Source: Allocatelliglobosispora scoriae (lineage in GTDB: Bacteria; Actinomycetota; Actinomycetes; Mycobacteriales; Micromonosporaceae). From it: 64,000 bases of DNA. The stretch covers positions 434,001 through 498,000 of the forward strand of contig NZ_JACHMN010000001.1 in the NCBI RefSeq assembly GCF_014204945.1, in the 5' to 3' direction. This document shows positions 31,454 to 39,409 of this stretch, in pieces. Numbering within the stretch: the first letter of the stretch is position 1; each line of letters starts with the position of its first letter. Under the pieces are notes generated by a model that saw nothing but the letters and a program-made list of their open reading frames with translations, was not told where the DNA came from and ran no database searches. Both the position numbers and the translations under genes were made by a program.

Positions 31454-32331
31454 CCCACGTCGTCCTCGGTGCCGGCCAGACCGGCCGCCCACTCGCCGCC
31501 GCGCTCGCGGCCGCAGGCCTGGGGGTACGCGTGGTCAGCCGCACCCGCCCCGCCGGGCTGCCCGCCGGCGCCGAGCACCGCGGCGCGGACCTCACCGACG
31601 TGGACGCCACGATCGCCGCGTGCGCGGGGGCGTCGGTCGTCTACCACACCGCCGGGGCTCCCGTTCCGCAGTGGGACCGGGCCTTCCCGGCGGTCATGGC
31701 GTCGGTGCTCGCCGGGGCGGCCGCCGCCTCGGCCCGGCTGGTCTACCTGGACAACCTCTACGCGTTCGGGCCGCCCGAGGGTGCGATCACCGAGGCGTCG
31801 CCGCCGAACCCGGTCGAGGCGAAGGGGCGGCTGCGGCTGCACCTGGCGGAGCTGGTGCTCGGGGCCGCCGGTCGGGGCGACCTGCCGGGGGCCACCGTGG
31901 CGCACGCGGCGGACTTCTTCGGACCGGGGGTACGCAACTCGGTGCCGGGGGCGCTGGTGCTCCGGGCGGTCGAGGCCGGGAAGGTGCCGCGGTGGCCGGT
32001 GGCGCTCGACGAGGCGCACAGCCTGGCGTACACCCCGGATGTGGCGGCGGCGCTCGCGGCGATCGGCGCTTCGGCGGGCTGGAGCGGCGCGCGGCGGCGG
32101 ATCATCGCGGCGCAGGCGCCGACGGGCCGGGAGTTCCTCGCGGCGGCGGGCGGGCGGCCCGGGGCGGTGCTGTCGCTGGCGGCGCTGCGGGTCGCCGGGA
32201 TCTTCAGCCGGGGCGCGCGGGACCTGGCCGGGCTCGCCTGGCAGTACGACCGGCCCTACGTCGCCGACGGCACCCTGCTGCGGCAGGAGACCGGCCTGGT
32301 GCCGACCCCGCTGGCGGTCGCCCTGGCCTAG
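31450..32331 (+). CDS. NAD-dependent epimerase/dehydratase-like protein
   Basis: A 293-residue extended-SDR protein with Rossmann motif VVLGAGQTGRPLA (~4-16), LVYLDNLYAFGP in the region of the catalytic Ser/Tyr, and a C-terminal substrate domain. Catalytic Tyr appears in NLYAFG but the classic YxxxK is not evident (VEAKGRLRLHLAELV), as in atypical NAD(P)-binding family 13 members. Translationally coupled to the membrane protein upstream. Confidence 0.78.
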   Translation: MTHVVLGAGQTGRPLAAALAAAGLGVRVVSRTRPAGLPAGAEHRGADLTDVDATIAACAGASVVYHTAGAPVPQWDRAFPAVMASVLAGAAAASARLVYLDNLYAFGPPEGAITEASPPNPVEAKGRLRLHLAELVLGAAGRGDLPGATVAHAADFFGPGVRNSVPGALVLRAVEAGKVPRWPVALDEAHSLAYTPDVAAALAAIGASAGWSGARRRIIAAQAPTGREFLAAAGGRPGAVLSLAALRVAGIFSRGARDLAGLAWQYDRPYVADGTLLRQETGLVPTPLAVALA

Positions 32332-32332
32332 A

Positions 32333-32379
32333 GCGCCGTTTTAGGACCAACTCTTGAAGAGTTGGTCCTAAAACGGCGC
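32333..32379. terminator. Bidirectional terminator with the AACTCTTSAAGAGTT core
   Basis: A perfect 23-1-23 palindrome beginning GCGCCGTTTTAGGACCAACT, starting 2 bases after the epimerase stop and ending 5 bases before the convergent GNAT gene. Confidence 0.8.
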
Positions 32380-32383
32380 CGCG

Positions 32384-32944
32384 TCAGCCGTGGCGGACAT
32401 GCTGGTTGTCGCCGGTGAGGCGGCCGGTGCGGATCAGCGCGCGCTTCGTGCCGGGCGGCAGGGCCTTCGCGGTCTCCTCGGCCGAGAGCTCCGGCTCGGC
32501 CGGATTGGTGCGCACGAACAGCGCCACCGTCGTCGCCGGGACGAACCCGTTGCGCGACATCAGCGTGGCCGAGGCGACGTTGCTGGACTCGACGTCGGTG
32601 ACGACCCGGCGCGCACCGGCGGCGAACAGCGCCTCGCAGCAGACCTCGACCAGGCGCCGGGCGATGCCCCGGCCCTGCATGTCCGGGGCGACGGCGATCC
32701 ACTCCAGGTAGGCCCAGTCCTCACGGAACTCGAACTCCATCGAACCGAGGACGAAGCCCACGACCCGGTCCGAGTCGAGCGCGACCCAGCACGCCCCGTC
32801 GTCGGTGTCGAGGTGCTCGGCGACGGCGGTGAGGGACCAGGAGGTGTACGGCTTGACGCTGACGTCGAAGACCTCATGGCCGAGGTCGAGGACCTGGCGG
32901 AGGTGTCCCAGGCCCATGGGGACGATCGGGATCGTGTCGTTCAT
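32384..32944 (-). CDS. GNAT family N-acetyltransferase
   Basis: A 186-residue protein started at MNDTIPIVPMGLGHLRQVL (ATG 32944). Core motifs: AYLEWIAVAPDMQGRGIARRLVE (acetyl-CoA loop QGRGIA) and DVESSNVASATLMSRNGF. It has an extra Pro/Glu-rich C-terminal tail (NPAEPELSAEETAKALPPG). Substrate unknown. Confidence 0.85.
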   Translation of the reverse strand: MNDTIPIVPMGLGHLRQVLDLGHEVFDVSVKPYTSWSLTAVAEHLDTDDGACWVALDSDRVVGFVLGSMEFEFREDWAYLEWIAVAPDMQGRGIARRLVEVCCEALFAAGARRVVTDVESSNVASATLMSRNGFVPATTVALFVRTNPAEPELSAEETAKALPPGTKRALIRTGRLTGDNQHVRHG

Positions 32945-33052
32945 GAGCCCAGTCTGCCTCGAACGGCCGCTCGACGGTTCCCCGGGGACGTAGAATTGAG
33001 TCCGAAATGCCCGACTTATCCAGGACGGGCTTATCGAGGGGAAAAGGGCATC

Positions 33053-33322
33053 ATGGGGATCATGGACAAGGCCAAGGAAATGCTCGGCATGGACGACGCC
33101 ACCGACGCGGCGAAGGACGCCACGGGCAAGGTGGGCGACAAGGCCGCCGACGCATCCAACGCTGCCAAGGACCAGGCCGGAAGCATGTCCGACAAGGCGA
33201 AGAACATGGTCGACAAGGGCGGCGACAAGATCGACAACATGACCGGCGGCAAGGCTTCCGGCCACATCGACAAGGGCCAGGACGCCGCCAAGGACGCGAT
33301 CGACAAGATTCCTGGAATGTAG
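33053..33322 (+). CDS. Small coiled, Lys/Asp-rich MT0933-like antitoxin-family protein
   Basis: An 89-residue very hydrophilic protein from ATG 33053 composed of repeated DAAKDATGKVGDKAADAS and DKAKNMVDKGGDKIDNM units, all predicted helix. Composition and the MDKAKEMLGM start match the short MT0933/Rv0909-type antitoxin family, although a CsbD- or LEA-like stress protein is equally possible. No toxin gene is adjacent, which weakens the antitoxin reading. Confidence 0.6.
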   Translation: MGIMDKAKEMLGMDDATDAAKDATGKVGDKAADASNAAKDQAGSMSDKAKNMVDKGGDKIDNMTGGKASGHIDKGQDAAKDAIDKIPGM

Positions 33323-33359
33323 CCCGCGCGTCCGACACGGACGCAGCGGCTCAGATGGT

Positions 33360-33406
33360 GCAACGGCCCGCTCCGGCGCTGAAGTAGCGCGGAGGAGGGC
33401 CGTTGC
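33360..33406 (+). terminator. Branched hairpin terminator
   Basis: Outer stem GCAACGGCCC/GGGCCGTTGC with an inner CTCC..GGAG and GCGC..GCGC stem, 38 bases after the small hydrophilic protein gene. Confidence 0.55.
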
Positions 33407-33510
33407 GCTGTCCGTGGCGGGACAGCCGGCCGCGCTGAGGCCTTGCGGGCGCGCTCCGGGTCGTCAAGGGTGAGATCGTCGGCGACGATCCGAACCCCGC
33501 AGGAGCCCCC

Positions 33511-34920
33511 GTGATACCCGCACTGGACCCGTCGCCCGTCGCCACGTTTCACGGCGGGCGGAGCGTCACCGCCCGGTTGACCTGGGGGCAGCAGGGCATC
33601 TGGAACATCATCACCGCGATGGCGCCCCACGACGCGTTCCTCAACCAGCGCCGGATCGTCGCCGTCCCCGCGGGCGCGGTCGCGACCCTGGCGGCGGTGG
33701 CGGCGGCCGTCGGCACATTGATCTCCCGGCACGAGTCCCTGCGGACCAGGATCCGCACCGTCGGCCAGGTGCCGTGGCAGGACGTCGCCGCCGCGGGCGA
33801 ATGCCCGATCGAGGTGCTGGAGACCGCACCCGACCAGGCCCGGCGGGCCGCCAAGCAGGCCCGGGAGCGGCTGCGGCTGATCCCGTTCGACTACGCCGAG
33901 GACCTGCCGATCCGGGTCACCGCGGTCCTGGCCGACGGCACGGTGCGCTACCTGGTCCTGGTCCTCGCCCACATCGCCGTCGACTGGTACGCCCTGGCCC
34001 GCCTGGAACGCGAACTGACGGCGCTGCTCGTCGACGGCGCGGTCGCCGCGGCACCGGGTCGCCAGCCGGCCGACATGGCCGAACGCGAGCACAGCGCGGC
34101 CGGGCGGCAGCGGACCCGGCGCGTCCAGGACTACTGGCGCGGCCGCTACACCCGGTTCCCGGCGCAGGCGTTCCCCCCGGCGGCGCCGTCCGCCGACCCC
34201 TATTACGGGCAGGCCGACCTCGTCTCACCCGCGCTCGGCACCACCTGCCAGATGGCGGCCAGCCGCTACGGCACCAGCTCCTCGGCGGTCCTGCTCGCGG
34301 CGACCTGCGCCGTCCTCGCCGCCTGGACCAGGCAGGACCGGCTGGGGATGCTCACCCTGGTCAACAACCGGTTCCACGACGGCCACCGCGACGTGATCGC
34401 GCCCGTCAACCAGCTCGGCATCCTCGCGTTCGACCTGAGCGGGACCGCCACCTTCGGCGACCTCGTCACCAGTGCCTGGCGCGAATCGCTGAGCTGCTTC
34501 CGGCACGCCTACTACGACCAGGACGCCCTCGACGGGTTCCTCGAGGACACCGGGCGGCTGCACGACGGCCGGATCGCACCCTTCTGCTGCTTCAACGACA
34601 TGCGCGCCGCCAACGGCCACCTGCGCGGCCGCCGCACCGGGACCGCCCGGCTGCACGCGGCCAGGAGGCGGTCCCGGATCACCTGGCGCGAACCGCTCAG
34701 GGACTTCAGCTGGCACTTCATGCTGTCGGTCAGCGACCTGCCGGGCAGCCTGTGCGTGTCGCTCGCCGCCGACGCCCGTTACCTGCCGCCGCGCCGACAG
34801 GTAGCGGTCCTGCTCGCGTTCGAGGAGCTGGTGGTCACCGCGGCCACCCGCGAGGTGCGGCTGGCGGAGCTTTACCGCGGTGTCGAACGCGCCAGGAAAC
34901 AGCGCTGGCCCGAGGAGTGA
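33511..34920 (+). CDS. Stand-alone condensation-domain-like protein with altered HHxxxDG motif
   Basis: A 469-residue protein from GTG 33511 (AGGAG upstream) with the two-lobed fold of NRPS condensation domains. TWGQQGIWNIITAM resembles core C1, SRHESLRTRI resembles C2, and LVLAHIAVDWYAL occupies the catalytic C3 site, where AHIAVDW replaces HHxxxDG (second His and Asp kept, first His and Gly lost). No carrier or adenylation domain is attached. It shares the TWGQ..IW start with the 50120 protein. The last codons and stop lie within a repeat element (34902-34952). Function unknown; a trans-acting or inactive acyltransferase is possible. Confidence 0.7.
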   Translation: MIPALDPSPVATFHGGRSVTARLTWGQQGIWNIITAMAPHDAFLNQRRIVAVPAGAVATLAAVAAAVGTLISRHESLRTRIRTVGQVPWQDVAAAGECPIEVLETAPDQARRAAKQARERLRLIPFDYAEDLPIRVTAVLADGTVRYLVLVLAHIAVDWYALARLERELTALLVDGAVAAAPGRQPADMAEREHSAAGRQRTRRVQDYWRGRYTRFPAQAFPPAAPSADPYYGQADLVSPALGTTCQMAASRYGTSSSAVLLAATCAVLAAWTRQDRLGMLTLVNNRFHDGHRDVIAPVNQLGILAFDLSGTATFGDLVTSAWRESLSCFRHAYYDQDALDGFLEDTGRLHDGRIAPFCCFNDMRAANGHLRGRRTGTARLHAARRRSRITWREPLRDFSWHFMLSVSDLPGSLCVSLAADARYLPPRRQVAVLLAFEELVVTAATREVRLAELYRGVERARKQRWPEE

Positions 34921-35010
34921 CGAGCGTAGCGAGGAGCCCCGCCGGGCGCGCCGGGAGCCCCGCTGGCCCGAGGAGTGACGAGCGTAGCGAGGAGCCCCGC
35001 CGGGCGCGCC
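34902..35010 (+). repeat. Two tandem copies of the dispersed GC-rich ~50-bp element
   Basis: Copies at 34902-34952 and 34961-35010, about 58 bases apart, each running GCTGGCCCGAGGAGTGACGA ... CCGCCGGGCGCGCC. The first supplies the stop codon of the condensation-like gene; the second ends 4 bases before the EPSP synthase stop. Related copies occur at 42738-42910 and, inverted, at 55368-55420. Confidence 0.8.
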
Positions 35011-35014
35011 GGTG

Positions 35015-36250
35015 TTACAGGTCCCAGCCCTGGCGCAGTTCGGCGAAGACCCGGTGGAAGGTCGGGAAGGTCTTCTTCACGCAGTCCGGGTCGTCGAGCG
35101 TGATGCCGTCGGTGAGCAGCCCGGTCACGCTGAAGCTCATCGCGATCCGGTGGTCGGCGTGGCAGGCGATCCGCGCCCCCGCCGGAACACCCGGGTGGAT
35201 CTCCAGCCAGTCGCGGCCGGTCTCGACCCGGATCCCCAGCGCGCGCAGGTTGCTCGCGCACGCCTCCAGCCGGTCGCTCTCCTTGACCCGGATGTTGTAG
35301 ACATCCTCGATCCGCACCGGGCCGTCCGCGAACGGCGCGATCGCGGCGAGCGTCGGCACGGTGTCGGAGATGTCGCGCATGTTGACCGTGACCCCGTTGA
35401 GCTTCGGCGGGCCGGTCACCGTGATCGAGTCGTCGGCGATGTCGACCGTCGCGCCCATCCGCTCCAGCACGTGCACGAACCGCACATCGCCCTGCAGGCT
35501 CGACGACGACAGCCCCGGCACGGTGACCGTACGCCCGGCCACCGCGGCTGCGGCGAAGAAGTAGCTCGCGCTGGACGCGTCGGGCTCCACGACGTAGTCC
35601 TGCGGGGAGTAGGCGGCGGCCGGCACCACGAAGACGCTGCCGTCGCGTTCGACCGCCACCCCGAAGCGGGCCATCATCGCCAGGGTCATCTCGACATAGG
35701 GCACCGAGACCATGTCGGTCACGTGGATCCGCAGGCCCTGGCCGGTCAGCGGGCCCATCAGCAGCAGCGCGGTGAGGAACTGCGACGACAGCCCCGCGTC
35801 CAGGCGCAGGTCGCCGCCGGTGATCCCGGCCGCGTCGATCGTCACCGGCAGGTGCCCCTCGGCCTCGTCGTGGTGCAGGGTCACCCCGAGCGAGCGCAGC
35901 GCCTCGGACAGCGGGCCGACCGGGCGGCGGCGCATCTGCGCGGACGCGTCGAACCGGAAGTGCCCGTGCCCGGCGGCGGCGAGCGCCGGCAGGAACCGGG
36001 CCGCGGTGCCCGCGTCGCGGCAGTAGACGTCGGCGCTGCCCGCGGGCGGCCCGGCCGGGTTGCCGGTGACGGTCCAGGCCTCGTCGTCCAGGGTCACCGG
36101 GTAGCCGAGGGCCTGCAGGGCGAGCGCGAAGCCCTCCGTGTCGTCGGAGCGCAGGGGGTGGCGTAAGACGGTGGTGCCGTCCGCCGCCGCGGCCAGGAAG
36201 AGCGCCCTGGCCATCACCGATTTGGACCCGGGAATGCGCACGATCGTCAC
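35015..36250 (-). CDS. aroA: 3-phosphoshikimate 1-carboxyvinyltransferase (EPSP synthase)
   Basis: A 411-residue EPSP synthase joining phosphoenolpyruvate to shikimate-3-phosphate. Conserved residues are all visible: PGSKSVMAR (Lys/Ser/Arg of the shikimate site), RDAGTAARF (PEP loop), MRRRPVGPL, SSQFLTALLL, RDISDTVPTLAAI (catalytic Asp), RVKESDRL (Glu/Arg), ADHRIAMSF and CVKKTFPTF. The VMARALFLAAAADG start differs from the usual SxTNRALLLAALA. No other shikimate gene is adjacent. It may be the housekeeping copy or a specialised paralogue. Confidence 0.92.
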   Translation of the reverse strand: MTIVRIPGSKSVMARALFLAAAADGTTVLRHPLRSDDTEGFALALQALGYPVTLDDEAWTVTGNPAGPPAGSADVYCRDAGTAARFLPALAAAGHGHFRFDASAQMRRRPVGPLSEALRSLGVTLHHDEAEGHLPVTIDAAGITGGDLRLDAGLSSQFLTALLLMGPLTGQGLRIHVTDMVSVPYVEMTLAMMARFGVAVERDGSVFVVPAAAYSPQDYVVEPDASSASYFFAAAAVAGRTVTVPGLSSSSLQGDVRFVHVLERMGATVDIADDSITVTGPPKLNGVTVNMRDISDTVPTLAAIAPFADGPVRIEDVYNIRVKESDRLEACASNLRALGIRVETGRDWLEIHPGVPAGARIACHADHRIAMSFSVTGLLTDGITLDDPDCVKKTFPTFHRVFAELRQGWDL

Positions 36251-36315
36251 GCGGTGATCGTAACCAGCCGCGAATATCCGGTTGCCCCCGCCGCCCGCCG
36301 TGCCAGGATTCAGGC

Positions 36316-37014
36316 ATGACCAAGCCGTGGATGATCGATGAGCTCGGCTACGCCGGGCCGGAGCACCTGGACCCGGACTTCGTCGACGGCTACGACCGCA
36401 AGCAGGGGTTTCCCGACCCGGACGGCGACGTGGCGATCCTGCGCGAGCACGGTCTGACCGCCACGTCGACGCTGGTGGACCTCGGGACCGGCACGGGCCG
36501 GGTGGCGCTGGCGGCCGCTCCCCACGCCGGGCGGGTCGTCGCGGTCGACGTGTCGCCGGCGATGCTCGCCCAGGTGTCCGCTCGCGCGCAGGCGGCGGGG
36601 CTGGCGAATGTGGAGGTCGTGCGGGCCGGGTTCCTCACCTATGAGCACACCGGAGCCCTCGCCGACGCCGTGCACACCCGCAACGCGCTGCACCAGCTGC
36701 CGGACTTCTTCAAGGTGCAGGCGCTGCTGCGGATCGCGGCGATCCTGCGCCCGGGCGGGGTGCTGCGGCTGCGGGACCTCGTCTACGACTTCCCGCCGGA
36801 GCGGACCGAGGAGTTCTTCGACGGCTGGTTCGCCGGTGCGGCGGCCGACCCGGCGGCCGGTTACACCGCCGCCGATTACGCCGAGCACATCCGGACCGAG
36901 TTCAGCACCTTCGGCTGGCTGCTGGAACCGATGCTCGACCGGGCCGGGTTCGACGTGGTCACGGCCGAGTCGGAGCGCTCGCTCTACGCCGCTTACACCT
37001 GCGTCAAACGCTGA
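36316..37014 (+). CDS. Class I SAM-dependent methyltransferase
   Basis: A 232-residue methyltransferase with motif I LVDLGTGTGRVALAAA (~53-68), acidic motif II VVAVDVSPAMLAQV, and motif IV region AVHTRNALHQLPD. Motif post I and the LRPGGVLRLRDLVYD strand are typical of UbiE/Methyltransf_25 types. It starts 66 bases from the divergent aroA and overlaps the convergent GlxA gene by 22 bases. Substrate unknown. Confidence 0.85.
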   Translation: MTKPWMIDELGYAGPEHLDPDFVDGYDRKQGFPDPDGDVAILREHGLTATSTLVDLGTGTGRVALAAAPHAGRVVAVDVSPAMLAQVSARAQAAGLANVEVVRAGFLTYEHTGALADAVHTRNALHQLPDFFKVQALLRIAAILRPGGVLRLRDLVYDFPPERTEEFFDGWFAGAAADPAAGYTAADYAEHIRTEFSTFGWLLEPMLDRAGFDVVTAESERSLYAAYTCVKR

Positions 37015-37979
37015 GGCTGGTCGCGGGTCGGGCTGCGGAACGTCTGCCGGTACGCCTGCGGGGTGGCCCCGAGCCGCCGGGCGAAGTGGTGGCGCAGGTT
37101 GACCGCGTCGCCGAACCCGGCGTGCACCGCGATCGACTCGACCCCGAGGTCGGTGCCCTCCAGCAGCTGCCGGGCGAGCAGCACCCGCTGGCCGGTGATC
37201 CAGTCGTGCGGGGTGGAGCCGGTCTCGGCCTTGAAGCGGCGGGCGAAGGTGCGCGGTGCCATGTGGACGCGCTCGGCGAGCTCCTCCACGGTGACCTGCC
37301 GGTCGAGGTGCTCGACGAGCCAGACCAGCAGCGGTTCGAGGGTCGGTGCCTTCTCCGTCTGCGGGACGGGCGCCTCGATGTACTGCGACTGGCCGCCCTC
37401 GCGGTGCGGCGGCACGACCATGCGGCGGGCGAGCTTGGTGGCGATCTCCGAGCCGTGGACCAGGCGCACGACGTGCAGCATCAGGTCGATGCCGGACGCG
37501 GTGCCGGCACTGGTGAAGATGGTGCCGTCCTCGATGTAGAGCACCGACGGGTTGACGTGCGCGGCGGGGAAGCGGCGGGCCAGCTCGTCGGTGTATTTCC
37601 AGTGGGTGGTGCAGCGGCGGCCGTCGAGGAGACCGGCCTCGCCGAGCACGAACGCGCCGGAGCACTCGCTCATCAGCAGGGCGCCGCGGGCGTATGCGGC
37701 GCGCAGGGCGGCGATGGCGCGGGGGTCCACATCGCAGTCGAGCGGGTGCGCGGGGATGACGACGAGGTCCGCGTCGGCGATGGGGCCGAGGTCGGCGTGC
37801 GGGGTGATGTGGAACCCGGACCGGGTCTGCACCGGCAGTCCGTCCACTGTGCAGAGCGAGAAGTCGTAGGCCGGGAACCCGTCGGCGGTGCGGTCGGTGC
37901 CGAAGACCTCGCAGGCGACGCCGAGCTCGAACGCCGCGATCTGGTCGAGGGCGAGCACGGCGACCTTCTTCACCATCAT
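36993..37979 (-). CDS. GlxA family transcriptional regulator (DJ-1/PfpI plus AraC HTH)
   Basis: A 328-residue regulator. Residues ~1-180 form a DJ-1/PfpI-like domain (VAVLALDQIAAFELGVACEVFG, LMSECSGAFVLGEAGLLDGRRCTTHW with the nucleophile-elbow Cys). Residues ~215-325 are an AraC/XylS two-HTH domain (VEELAERVHMAPRTFARRFKAETGSTPHDWITGQRV, LLEGTDLGVESIAVHAGFGDAVNLRHHFARRLG). Such proteins usually activate nearby catabolic or arginine/glycine-betaine genes. Start at ATG 37979 or 37976. Confidence 0.9.
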   Translation of the reverse strand: MMVKKVAVLALDQIAAFELGVACEVFGTDRTADGFPAYDFSLCTVDGLPVQTRSGFHITPHADLGPIADADLVVIPAHPLDCDVDPRAIAALRAAYARGALLMSECSGAFVLGEAGLLDGRRCTTHWKYTDELARRFPAAHVNPSVLYIEDGTIFTSAGTASGIDLMLHVVRLVHGSEIATKLARRMVVPPHREGGQSQYIEAPVPQTEKAPTLEPLLVWLVEHLDRQVTVEELAERVHMAPRTFARRFKAETGSTPHDWITGQRVLLARQLLEGTDLGVESIAVHAGFGDAVNLRHHFARRLGATPQAYRQTFRSPTRDQPQRLTQV

Positions 37980-38134
37980 GCGGCCAGCCTAACGCCAACT
38001 TGGCAGGATTTCTAGGTGGTGTGGCATTCCTGCCACTGGGGCGGGAGGGGTGGCTGCGCCATGCTTATCCGTGAGAGAGAACCGGTGCGCACCGGCGACG
38101 TATTCCCAGACCGACTCGAAAGGTCGTCGCCGTC

Positions 38135-38272
38135 ATGGAACTCCTTGTCGTGCTCGCATTCCTCCTGCTCCTCAACGTGCTCAGCGCCGCCGGGCTCACC
38201 GTCGACAGCCGCATCAGCAAGCGCTGCGACGACTACGCGGCCGACGACCCGCACATAAGGCCGCTCGCGTAG
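38135..38272 (+). CDS. Small single-pass membrane protein (45 residues)
   Basis: ATG 38135 with GAAAGG 11 bases upstream gives MELLVVLAFLLLLNVLSAAG followed by a charged DSRISKRCDDYAADDP tail. The first 20 residues form one membrane helix. It ends 13 bases before a 35-bp-stem terminator, which supports a real transcription unit. Family not recognised. Confidence 0.6.
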   Translation: MELLVVLAFLLLLNVLSAAGLTVDSRISKRCDDYAADDPHIRPLA

Positions 38273-38284
38273 CGCAACGGGGGG

Positions 38285-38360
38285 CAAGATCGCCGCAACT
38301 CTTCAAGAGTTGGTCCTAAAACCCGTTAGGACCAACTCTTGAAGAGTTGCGGCGATCTTG
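38285..38360. terminator. 35-bp-stem bidirectional terminator with the AACTCTTSAAGAGTT core
   Basis: Perfect arms of 35 bases flank the loop AACCCG. Each arm itself contains CAACTCTTCAAGAGTTG, so the core palindrome is present twice. Lies between the convergent 38135 and 38378 genes. Confidence 0.85.
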
Positions 38361-38377
38361 TGCTTGTGGGGGCGGAA

Positions 38378-38608
38378 CTACTGCAGGTAGCCCTCGACCT
38401 CGGCGGCGGGGCGGACGGTGTCGACGCTGTCGGCCGCGGCGCGTCTGCGGCGCAGCAGGTCCCAGCACTGGTCCAGCTCCACCTCGACGGCGGCGAGCCT
38501 CGCGTGCTCGTCCTCGGCGGAGATCGTGCCGGCCTGGACACCACTGCGCAGCCGGTGCTCCTCGGCGACAAGCTCCGAGACCCGGTGCAGGATCGTCTGC
38601 TCCTCCAT
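38378..38608 (-). CDS. DUF2630 family protein
   Basis: A 76-residue all-helical protein: HRVSELVAEEHRLRSGVQAG and LAAVEVELDQCWDLLRRRRA match the conserved DUF2630 pattern (two coiled helices). Function unknown; widespread in actinomycetes. Confidence 0.88.
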   Translation of the reverse strand: MEEQTILHRVSELVAEEHRLRSGVQAGTISAEDEHARLAAVEVELDQCWDLLRRRRAAADSVDTVRPAAEVEGYLQ

Positions 38609-38659
38609 ACCTGGACGCTACCGCCGCAGCGCCCCGAGCGCACGGGATACCCTCACAGA

Positions 38660-39283
38660 GTGAGCTGGCTCGACGCGATCGGCTGGGCGGGGTCGGCACT
38701 GCTGATCTGGTCACTGCTCCAGACCCGGATCCTGCGGCTGCGGGTTCTCAACCTCATCGGCTGCCTCGTGCTGCTCGGATTCAACTGGGCGCTCGGCGTC
38801 TGGCCGATGGTCGGGCTCAACGTGGTGCTCGCCGGGATCAACGCCTACTTCCTGCGCAGGCTGTGGTCGACCCGGCACGACGAGGAGTCCTACGCCGCGG
38901 TGGAGGTGGGTGCCGGCAACGAATTCCTGGCGCACGTCCTGCGTACCCACAGCAGGGAGATCAAGCGCTTCAACCCGGGCTTCGACGCGGCCGCGACCAC
39001 CGGCCGGCTGGGGTTCATCGTCGTGCGCGGCGACGAGACCGTCGGCGTCGTGCTGCTGCACGACCGCGGCGATGGCGTCGCGCAGATCGACCTCGACTAC
39101 GTCGCGCCCCGGTTCCGCGACTTCACCCCGGGCGAGTTCGTCTTCCGGCGCAGCGGCGTCTTCGCCCGGCACGGGTTCACCGCGCTCGTCACACCGCCGG
39201 GGATGGTCGCCCCCTACTACGAGCGGGTCGGATTCCGCCGCGACGGCGACCGCTACCGGCTCGACCTGCCGGTGGCGATGTGA
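38660..39283 (+). CDS. YgjV-like membrane domain with C-terminal GNAT-like domain
   Basis: A 207-residue protein started at GTG 38660; TACCCT at about -10 and no ribosome site suggest a leaderless transcript. Three membrane segments (IGWAGSALLIWSLLQT, LRVLNLIGCLVLLGFNWALGVWP, VGLNVVLAGINAYFL) are followed by a soluble domain with YYERVGFRRDGDRYRLDL at the end, typical of GNAT. No clear acetyl-CoA loop is seen, so catalysis is doubtful. Confidence 0.7.
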   Translation: MSWLDAIGWAGSALLIWSLLQTRILRLRVLNLIGCLVLLGFNWALGVWPMVGLNVVLAGINAYFLRRLWSTRHDEESYAAVEVGAGNEFLAHVLRTHSREIKRFNPGFDAAATTGRLGFIVVRGDETVGVVLLHDRGDGVAQIDLDYVAPRFRDFTPGEFVFRRSGVFARHGFTALVTPPGMVAPYYERVGFRRDGDRYRLDLPVAM

Positions 39284-39359
39284 GCAGACGGCCCGGCTGG
39301 ATAGATGGGAGCGCGGCCGATATCCTTCGGCGATCCCGATGTCACCCATCCGGAGGACA

Positions 39360-39398
39360 ATGGCCGATGGCCCCATCGATGAACGTCCGACTGCGTAA
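39360..39398 (+). CDS. Possible 12-residue leader peptide upstream of the GGDEF gene
   Basis: ATG 39360 is preceded by CGGAGGA at ideal spacing, the best ribosome site in the area, and encodes MADGPIDERPTA before TAA. The GGDEF gene start follows 11 bases later and has no comparable site. Translation of the leader could feed or control the main gene. The size precludes homology evidence. Confidence 0.35.
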   Translation: MADGPIDERPTA

Positions 39399-39409
39399 CG
39401 TGGTGTCGT

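Noticed and set aside
33053-33322. Toxin-antitoxin pair
   Set aside because: The small hydrophilic protein resembles an antitoxin family, but no toxin-like gene is adjacent; the gap to 33511 holds only a terminator.
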